Source of the DNA: an uncultured Rhodospirillaceae bacterium | GTDB taxonomy: Bacteria > Pseudomonadota > Alphaproteobacteria > MPNO01 | NCBI GenBank assembly: GCA_937916005.1 | Contig: CALGIA010000375.1 | Coordinates: forward strand, 1-11,185 | Length of the DNA stretch: 11,185 bases | Direction of reading: 5' to 3' | Part shown: positions 6,322-11,185 of the stretch, piece by piece | Layout: each line of letters starts with the position of its first letter | Numbering within the stretch: position 1 is the stretch's first letter | Position numbers and translations under genes: made by a program | Notes under the pieces: model-generated | What the model was told of the DNA's origin: nothing | What the model saw: only the letters and a program-made list of their open reading frames with translations | Database searches by the model: none

Positions 6322-7632
6322 ATGTCAGCATCAAAAGGCGCCGCAATGGTCCCTTTTCATAAAGGTTTTTTTGAAAACGCACTCGCCGAGACCGACCCGG
6401 AAGTGGGCCGCTCGATTTCCGGCGAATTGCAACGCCAGCAGGATCAGATAGAACTGATCGCGTCGGAAAATATTGTATCCCGGGCAGTGCTGGAAGCGGC
6501 GGGCTCCGTGCTGACCAATAAATACGCCGAAGGTTATCCGGGCCGCCGTTACTATGGTGGGTGTGAATTCGTCGATGTTTCGGAAGATCTTGCCCGTGAC
6601 CGCGCCAAACGGCTTTTCGGGTGCGGCTTTGCCAATGTTCAGCCCCATTCGGGCAGCCAGGCCAATGCGGCGGTTTATTTCGCGCTGATGAAGCCCGGCG
6701 ATACGCTTCTCGGAATGTCGCTGGCGGCCGGCGGTCATTTGACCCATGGATCGGCGCCCAGCATGTCGGGTAAATGGTTCAACGCCGTGCAATATGGCGT
6801 TCGGCGCGGTGATTGCCAGATCGATTTCGATGAGGTCGAACGCCTCGCCCGGGAACACAAGCCCCAGGTGATCATCGCCGGAGGGTCCGCCTATCCGCGG
6901 ATCATCGATTTTGCCCGGTTCCGTAAAATCGCCGATGAAGTCGGGGCGTTTTTCGTTGTGGATATGGCCCATTTCGCGGGCTTGGTGGCGGGCGGCGTAC
7001 ACCCCAGCCCCTTTCCCCATGCCCATGTGGCGACGACCACGACCCACAAAACCCTGCGCGGACCCCGGGGCGGCATGATCCTGACCAATGACGGGGATCT
7101 TGCCAAGAAAATTAATTCGGCGATCTTTCCCGCGACCCAGGGGGGGCCGCTGATGCATGTCATCGCCGCCAAGGCCGTGGCATTCGGAGAGGCCCTCAGG
7201 CCGGAGTTTCCGGGCTACGCCAAGGCCGTGGTCGATAACGCGCGCGTACTGGCGGAGGTGCTGTCCGACGGCGGCTTCGATATCGTGTCCGGCGGCACCG
7301 ATACCCATCTGATGCTGGTCGATCTGCGGCCCAAACGCCTGACCGGCGATATCGCGGAAGCCAGCCTGGAACGGGCCGGCATGACCTGTAACAAAAACGG
7401 CGTTCCCTTTGATCCGGAGAAGCCCACCGTGACCTCGGGGGTAAGGCTGGGGTCTCCCGCGGCGACGACCCGTGGCTTCGGCATTGCGGAGTTCCGCCAG
7501 GTCGGCGAAATGATTTGTGAGGTGCTGGATGGGCTAGCGTCGTCCAGCAATGACAACGGGGCGGTCGAGGCGGCGGTTCGTGTGAAGGTCGGTGATCTCT
7601 GCGCGCGCTTTCCGATCTACCCCAATCAGTAG
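6322..7632 (+). CDS. glyA: Serine hydroxymethyltransferase
   Basis: A PLP-dependent enzyme, 436 residues, that converts serine and tetrahydrofolate to glycine and methylene-tetrahydrofolate, the main source of one-carbon units for purines, thymidylate and methionine. The PLP lysine is Lys243 in TTTTHKTLRGPRGG. Other family landmarks are IELIASENIVS (43-53), YAEGYPGRRYYGG (68-80), VQPHSGSQANAAVY (106-119), GGHLTHGS (137-144) and VDMAHFAGLVA (213-223). It is slightly longer than E. coli GlyA (417) because of a few extra residues at both ends. An AAAGGA lies about 10 nt before ATG 6322; an internal ATG at 6346 is also possible. nrdR starts 40 nt after the stop with no terminator between. The linkage of glyA to nrdR and rib genes is common in Alphaproteobacteria. 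Confidence 0.97.
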   Translation: MSASKGAAMVPFHKGFFENALAETDPEVGRSISGELQRQQDQIELIASENIVSRAVLEAAGSVLTNKYAEGYPGRRYYGGCEFVDVSEDLARDRAKRLFGCGFANVQPHSGSQANAAVYFALMKPGDTLLGMSLAAGGHLTHGSAPSMSGKWFNAVQYGVRRGDCQIDFDEVERLAREHKPQVIIAGGSAYPRIIDFARFRKIADEVGAFFVVDMAHFAGLVAGGVHPSPFPHAHVATTTTHKTLRGPRGGMILTNDGDLAKKINSAIFPATQGGPLMHVIAAKAVAFGEALRPEFPGYAKAVVDNARVLAEVLSDGGFDIVSGGTDTHLMLVDLRPKRLTGDIAEASLERAGMTCNKNGVPFDPEKPTVTSGVRLGSPAATTRGFGIAEFRQVGEMICEVLDGLASSSNDNGAVEAAVRVKVGDLCARFPIYPNQ

Positions 7633-7672
7633 CGCTTGATGATGATTTTCCTACAGAAAGACGGGAAGTAGC

Positions 7673-8131
7673 ATGAAATGTCCGTTTTGCGCGTCCGATG
7701 ACACGCAGGTAAAGGATTCGAGGCCGACCGAGGAAAACTCGGCCATCCGGAGGCGCCGGGCGTGTAATAACTGCGGCGCCAGGTTCACCACATTCGAACG
7801 GATCCAGCTGCGCGAACTCACCGTGGTCAAGCAGAATGGCCGCCGCGAACCGCTGGACCGGGACAAGCTGTCGCGTTCCATCAAAATCTCCCTGCGCAAG
7901 CGGCCGATCGAAGACGAGCGTATCGAAACGGTGATCAATGGCATCGTCCGGCGATTGGAAAGTTCCGGCGAAAGCGAAATCAAATCCGAAACGGTCGGCC
8001 AGATGGTGATGGAGGCCCTCGCCAATCTCGATCCGGTGGCCTATGTGCGGTTCGCGTCGGTATATAAGAATTTTCGTGAAGCACGCGATTTCGAAGACTT
8101 CGTGGGCGCCTTGAGTGTCGACGACGATTGA
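7673..8131 (+). CDS. nrdR: Transcriptional repressor NrdR
   Basis: The conserved bacterial repressor of ribonucleotide reductase genes, 152 residues (family about 150-160). It has a zinc ribbon formed by Cys3, Cys6, Cys31 and Cys34 (CPFC and CNNC), containing the family motif VKDSRPTEE. This is followed by an ATP-cone domain at about residues 46-136 that senses ATP/dATP; visible parts are VVKQNGRREPLDRDKL and the segment ending YVRFASVYKNFREARDFEDF. GGGAAG stands 5-6 nt before the ATG. The gene sits between glyA and ribD, and ribD starts inside its last codons. No ribonucleotide reductase gene is in the window, so its targets are elsewhere; no NrdR box pair was recognised here. Confidence 0.97.
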   Translation: MKCPFCASDDTQVKDSRPTEENSAIRRRRACNNCGARFTTFERIQLRELTVVKQNGRREPLDRDKLSRSIKISLRKRPIEDERIETVINGIVRRLESSGESEIKSETVGQMVMEALANLDPVAYVRFASVYKNFREARDFEDFVGALSVDDD

Positions 8132-9287
8132 CGCCGATATCCGCTTCATGCGGATGGCGATCGCGCTGGCGCGGCGCGGCCTGGGCTTGACCTGGCCGAA
8201 CCCGTCCGTGGGCTGTGTCCTGGTGCGGGATGACATTGTGCTTGGCCGCGGCTGGACCCAGCCGGGTGGGCGTCCCCATGCGGAAACGGAAGCGATTGCC
8301 CGCGCGCGTGATCATTTGGAAAATGCGACCGGCGCGACCGCCTATGTCAGCCTGGAACCCTGTGCCCATCATGGCCAGACACCGCCCTGCGCCGATGCAC
8401 TGATCAATGCAGGCGTCTCGCGGGTCGTCGTGGGGCTCGGTGATCCGGATCCCAGGGTCGACGGCGGCGGCATCGACCGCCTGCGGGCCGCGGGGATTGA
8501 GGTCGTTGAGGGTGTCTGCGAGGCCGAGGCCGCCGAAGTTGCGGCCGGTTTCGTGATGCGGATCACCCGTTCCCGCCCATTGGTGACTCTTAAAATCGCA
8601 ACCACGCTGGATGGCCGGATTGCCACGGGATCGGGGCATAGCCAATGGATTACGGGTGAAATTTCCCGCGCCTTTGCCCACGGGCTACGGGCCAATCATG
8701 ACGCTATTCTGGTGGGCGCGGGCACCGCCGTGGCCGATAATCCCTCGCTGAGCTGTCGACTTCCCGGGCTTGGCAACCGGTCTCCGGTGCGGGTTGTCAT
8801 CGACGGCGCTGCGTCGTTGCCCCTGACACACGATCTGATCGCCGGCGCATCGGTGACGCCCAGCTGGGTGCTGGCCCCGCCCGGCCGCTCGGCAATCCGG
8901 CGCAGGGAATATGAAGGCGCCGGGGTGGAGGTGATGGAAATTGCTGCTGAACGGATTGCGGAAGACGGGGCGGGGGATACGGTCGACCTTCGGGAGGGGT
9001 TGCGGGTTCTCGCCGGGCGGGGTATCACCCGGCTGCTGGTTGAGGGTGGCGGGCGCGTTGCGGCCTCGCTGTTGCGCCAGGGACTGGTTGACCGCATAGT
9101 CTGGTTCCGCGCGCCGCGCATCATAGGCGGTGACGGATTACCGGTGGCGGCGGGTTTTGGCGTTGATATGCTTGACCACGCGCCGGAGTTTATAAGACTC
9201 TCGACCCGCGCGACGGGCGATGATTTGATGGAAATCTACGCCCGGGCCAAAGATGACGAGAAAATTCCGTCAAATGGCGGGGCGTAA
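8115..9287 (+). CDS. ribD: Bifunctional riboflavin biosynthesis deaminase/reductase RibD
   Basis: A two-domain cytosolic enzyme, 390 residues, for steps two and three of riboflavin synthesis: deamination of the pyrimidine ring, then NADPH-dependent reduction of the ribosyl side chain. The N-terminal deaminase (about 8-145) has the PNPSVGCVLV motif and the zinc set His55, Glu57 (PHAE), Cys83 and Cys92 in PCAHHGQTPPC. The C-terminal reductase (about 154-380) begins with LVTLKIATTLDGRIATGSGHSQWITG and includes the LLVEGGGRVAASLL segment. The start is taken as GTG 8115, inside the end of nrdR (17-nt overlap). It gives the usual length of leader before FMRMAIALA; the first in-frame ATG (8148) would remove 11 residues. 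ribE follows after 8 nt. Confidence 0.96.
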   Translation: MSTTIDADIRFMRMAIALARRGLGLTWPNPSVGCVLVRDDIVLGRGWTQPGGRPHAETEAIARARDHLENATGATAYVSLEPCAHHGQTPPCADALINAGVSRVVVGLGDPDPRVDGGGIDRLRAAGIEVVEGVCEAEAAEVAAGFVMRITRSRPLVTLKIATTLDGRIATGSGHSQWITGEISRAFAHGLRANHDAILVGAGTAVADNPSLSCRLPGLGNRSPVRVVIDGAASLPLTHDLIAGASVTPSWVLAPPGRSAIRRREYEGAGVEVMEIAAERIAEDGAGDTVDLREGLRVLAGRGITRLLVEGGGRVAASLLRQGLVDRIVWFRAPRIIGGDGLPVAAGFGVDMLDHAPEFIRLSTRATGDDLMEIYARAKDDEKIPSNGGA

Positions 9288-9295
9288 GGAATTTT

Positions 9296-9883
9296 ATGTT
9301 TACCGGAATTGTCTCGGATCTTGGACGGGTGCGATCGATCGAACAGCGCGGCGATACGCGTATAGAGATCGATACGGCCTATGAGACATCGGGAATTGAC
9401 ATCGGCGCCTCGATTGCCTGTTCCGGCCCCTGCCTGACCGTGGTCGATAAGGGACCCGGGTGGTTTGCCGTCGAGGTTTCGGCCGAAACCCTTGCCCGCA
9501 CCACATTGGGCGGCTGGCGGGTCGGCGCACGGGTCAATCTGGAACGGGCCATGCGGGTCGGCGACGAACTCGGCGGTCATATCGTTTCCGGCCATGTGGA
9601 TGGCGTGGCCCTTATCGTAAGCGCGGAACTGGAAGGGGATAGCGTCCGGTTCGAATTTGACGCGCCGGCTGATTTCGCGTCCTATATCGCGTATAAAGGT
9701 TCGGTTGCGCTTGACGGCGTGTCTTTGACTGTAAATTCCGTTGAAGGCCATAAATTCGGCGTCAATATTATTAGCCACACCCAGGAACACACAACGTTTG
9801 GGGTGTTAAAGGCGGGCGACCGGGTTAATCTGGAAGTCGATACAATCGCGCGGTATGTTGCGCGTCTGCTGGAGAAAGAATAG
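9296..9883 (+). CDS. ribE: Riboflavin synthase, alpha subunit
   Basis: The last enzyme of riboflavin synthesis: two molecules of 6,7-dimethyl-8-ribityllumazine are converted to riboflavin plus a pyrimidine that is recycled. It has 195 residues, typical for the homotrimeric family. Two lumazine-binding barrels follow one another. The first begins with MFTGIVSDLGRV and contains ACSGPCLTVV (residues about 42-51). The second (from about 98) contains GGHIVSGHVDG and KGSVALDGVSLTVNSVEGHKFGVN. The C-terminal trimerisation helix ends in TIARYVARLLEKE. AAGGA at 9286-9290 stands 5 nt before the ATG and overlaps the ribD stop. The symbol is ribE in most Alphaproteobacteria; the E. coli orthologue is called ribC (older ribE). 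Confidence 0.96.
   Translation: MFTGIVSDLGRVRSIEQRGDTRIEIDTAYETSGIDIGASIACSGPCLTVVDKGPGWFAVEVSAETLARTTLGGWRVGARVNLERAMRVGDELGGHIVSGHVDGVALIVSAELEGDSVRFEFDAPADFASYIAYKGSVALDGVSLTVNSVEGHKFGVNIISHTQEHTTFGVLKAGDRVNLEVDTIARYVARLLEKE
9871..9878 (+). promoter_or_regulatory. Ribosome binding site supporting the GTG start of the ribBA-like gene
   Basis: GGAGAAAG within the last ribE codons lies 7 nt before GTG 9886. The first in-frame ATG (9934) has no comparable site, so GTG 9886 is preferred. The extra 16 residues lie before the DHBP synthase domain either way. Confidence 0.6.
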
Positions 9884-9885
9884 GC

Positions 9886-11115
9886 GTGCCGGACGAATTT
9901 AAAACAGTTAGCAAAAGCGATATCGCCGGGGCGATGTCGAACCAGGACGAAGGGTTCCTGTCTCCGATCGAGGATGTCATCGAAGATATCCGCAACGGTC
10001 GCATGGTGATCCTGGTCGATGACGAGGGCCGCGAAAACGAGGGCGATCTCGTGATTGCCGGTCAGATGGCGACGCCCGAGGCGGTTAATTTCATGGCCAA
10101 GCACGGGCGCGGGCTGGTTTGCCTCGCCATAACCCGCGAACGGGTCGAGCATATCGGCCTGAAACTGATGGTCCAGGATAACCAGGCCCCCTATCAAACG
10201 GCCTTCACCGTTTCCATCGAAGCGCGGGACGGGGTAACCACCGGAATTTCCGCATCCGATCGGGCGCGGACCATCGCCGTTGCGATTGATCCCACGAAGG
10301 GATCCGCGGATATCGTGACGCCGGGTCATGTGTTTCCGTTGGTGGCGCAGGATGGCGGCGTGCTTCAGCGCGCCGGCCATACCGAAGCATCCGTCGATAT
10401 CGCGCGGCTTGCCGGGCTGAACCCGTCGGGCGTGATCTGCGAAGTGATGAATGATGACGGAACCATGGCGCGCCTGCCGGATCTCATGTCATTCGCGCAG
10501 TTTCACGGGCTGAAAATCGCCACCATCGCCGATCTCATTGCCTATCGCCTGAAACATGACAGCCTGGTAAGCCGCACGCTGGAAAGCCGGATGCGTCGCA
10601 AACACGGCGGCGAATTTCGCGTCATCGTCTATACCAACAGTGTCTCGGGGGCGGAGCATGTCGCCCTGGTAAAGGGCGATATTTCGGGAGCGGAGCCCGT
10701 TCTGGTACGCATGCACGCCATCAATATCCTTGACGATGTTTTGCATGATGAAATCAGCGGCCGGGGCGCGGAAATCGAAGCGTCATTGCGCATCATCGGC
10801 GATGCGGGGAGCGGCGTTCTGGTCCTGATCCGGGACACGTGGGGGCAGAGTTTCTCCAACCAGGTGCGCCAGCGGCATGAGGTGTCCATGGACACGGGCC
10901 TTGCGTCGGCGGAAATCGCAGTCGGCGGACAGGATACCGAGTCGTTTTTGTCGCCGGCATTGCGCGATTATGGCGTCGGCGCGCAGATCCTGCGCGATCT
11001 GGGTGTTTCCGACATGATATTGCTGACCAACCATACAAGGGCCATCAAGGGCCTGGAAGGTTATGGGCTCAAAGTCGTTGAACGCCGCCCGATTCCTCCC
11101 GTGGAGGATTGGTGA
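9886..11115 (+). CDS. 3,4-dihydroxy-2-butanone-4-phosphate synthase fused to a degenerate GTP cyclohydrolase II-like domain (RibBX type)
   Basis: A 409-residue protein. The N-terminal domain (about 26-225) is RibB, which makes 3,4-dihydroxy-2-butanone 4-phosphate from ribulose 5-phosphate. Its active-site motifs are intact: DDEGRENEGDL (45-55), GVTTGISASDR (116-126), PGHVFPL (146-152), AGHTEA (163-168) with His165, and CEVMNDDGTMAR (185-196) with Glu186. The C-terminal domain (about 240-400) keeps the RibA outline (HVALVKGDISGAEPVLVRMH; LGVSDMILLTN). The zinc cysteines of GTP cyclohydrolase II are absent: where E. coli RibA has SECLTGD and RCDCG, this protein has HAINILDD and HDEISGRGAE. The whole domain has no cysteine. 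The usual nucleophile region YHRQEGR is IRDTWGQ. It should therefore lack GTP cyclohydrolase II activity, as described for proteobacterial RibBX. Databases may label it ribBA. Confidence 0.93.
   Translation: MPDEFKTVSKSDIAGAMSNQDEGFLSPIEDVIEDIRNGRMVILVDDEGRENEGDLVIAGQMATPEAVNFMAKHGRGLVCLAITRERVEHIGLKLMVQDNQAPYQTAFTVSIEARDGVTTGISASDRARTIAVAIDPTKGSADIVTPGHVFPLVAQDGGVLQRAGHTEASVDIARLAGLNPSGVICEVMNDDGTMARLPDLMSFAQFHGLKIATIADLIAYRLKHDSLVSRTLESRMRRKHGGEFRVIVYTNSVSGAEHVALVKGDISGAEPVLVRMHAINILDDVLHDEISGRGAEIEASLRIIGDAGSGVLVLIRDTWGQSFSNQVRQRHEVSMDTGLASAEIAVGGQDTESFLSPALRDYGVGAQILRDLGVSDMILLTNHTRAIKGLEGYGLKVVERRPIPPVEDW
11103..11107 (+). promoter_or_regulatory. Ribosome binding site of ribH
   Basis: A full GGAGG within the last codons of the ribBA-like gene, 9 nt before the ATG at 11117. 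It fixes the start of ribH. Confidence 0.7.
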
Positions 11116-11116
11116 C

Positions 11117-11185
11117 ATGGCGACCGACACCCCGCATATCATGATTGTCGAAGCCCGGTTTTATGAGGAAATCGGCGATGCTCTC
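11117..11185 (+). CDS. ribH: 6,7-dimethyl-8-ribityllumazine synthase, N-terminal fragment
   Basis: The first 23 codons of a gene cut by the right edge of the window. The peptide MATDTPHIMIVEARFYEEIGD fits the N-terminus of lumazine synthase, where a first beta strand of the IMIVEARF type is followed by a helix starting with an acidic stretch. The position supports it: the gene begins 1 nt after the ribBA-like stop, in a ribD-ribE-ribBA-ribH order. The enzyme joins 3,4-dihydroxy-2-butanone 4-phosphate (made by the upstream gene) to the pyrimidine from RibD to give the substrate of RibE. The catalytic residues lie beyond the window, so they cannot be judged. Confidence 0.85.
   Translation, partial: MATDTPHIMIVEARFYEEIGDAL

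Noticed and set aside
6331..7308. A 325-codon open frame on the - strand inside glyA
   Set aside because: Complete antisense overlap with an intact serine hydroxymethyltransferase gene; histidine- and arginine-rich translation typical of a shadow frame.
7196..8236. A 346-codon open frame on the - strand over glyA, nrdR and ribD
   Set aside because: Spans three conserved genes on the other strand, has no domain, and its second half is low-complexity arginine/proline sequence.
1..11185. CRISPR arrays, insertion sequences, tRNA or rRNA genes, phage or defence genes
   Set aside because: No regularly spaced repeats, terminal inverted repeats, transposase motifs or RNA gene landmarks were seen on reading both strands. 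The gene content is core metabolism and transport.

Overview
The window looks like ordinary chromosomal DNA of an alphaproteobacterium, most likely a Rhodospirillales-like lineage. This is judged from the high G+C genes, a MucR/Ros-family regulator, a liv operon carrying a small extra membrane protein after livF, and the order rpiB-glyA-nrdR-ribD-ribE-ribBA(X)-ribH. The order-level assignment is inference; no rRNA or other phylogenetic marker is present. No mobile element, CRISPR array, tRNA or rRNA is visible.

Left part (1-4978, + strand): a branched-chain amino acid or amide ABC importer operon. It holds the 3' half of livH (permease), then livM (permease), livG and livF (ATPases), a small three-helix membrane protein of unknown function (DUF6867-like), and livK (periplasmic binding protein). 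The first five genes are 1 nt apart or overlap by 4 or 8 nt. livK follows after 69 nt. The operon ends at a strong hairpin terminator (4992-5028) that also works in principle for the convergent gene on the other strand.

Middle (5060-5858): a mucR/ros-type transcription regulator on the - strand, then a 355-nt non-coding gap. The gap contains a markedly AT-rich tract (about 31% G+C over 5581-5670), a 10-bp direct repeat spaced 61 bp, a short perfect inverted repeat and weak promoter candidates in both directions. The regulator keeps only part of the classical Ros zinc-binding set: Cys79 and His92 are present, but the positions of Cys82 and His97 are Asp and Tyr.

Right part (5859-11185, + strand): a tightly packed housekeeping cluster. 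rpiB (pentose phosphate isomerase) and glyA (serine hydroxymethyltransferase) feed ribose and one-carbon metabolism. nrdR is the ATP-cone repressor of ribonucleotide reductase genes. ribD, ribE, a ribBA-like gene and the start of ribH make riboflavin. The ribBA-like protein has an intact DHBP synthase domain but a C-terminal GTP cyclohydrolase II-like domain with no cysteine at all, so it cannot build the usual zinc site. It matches the RibBX variant, and a separate ribA must then exist elsewhere in the genome.

Nothing here amounts to a new defence or mobile system. The points most worth a second look are the uncharacterised liv-linked membrane protein, the zinc-ligand-poor MucR with its AT-rich upstream region, and the degenerate RibA-like domain.
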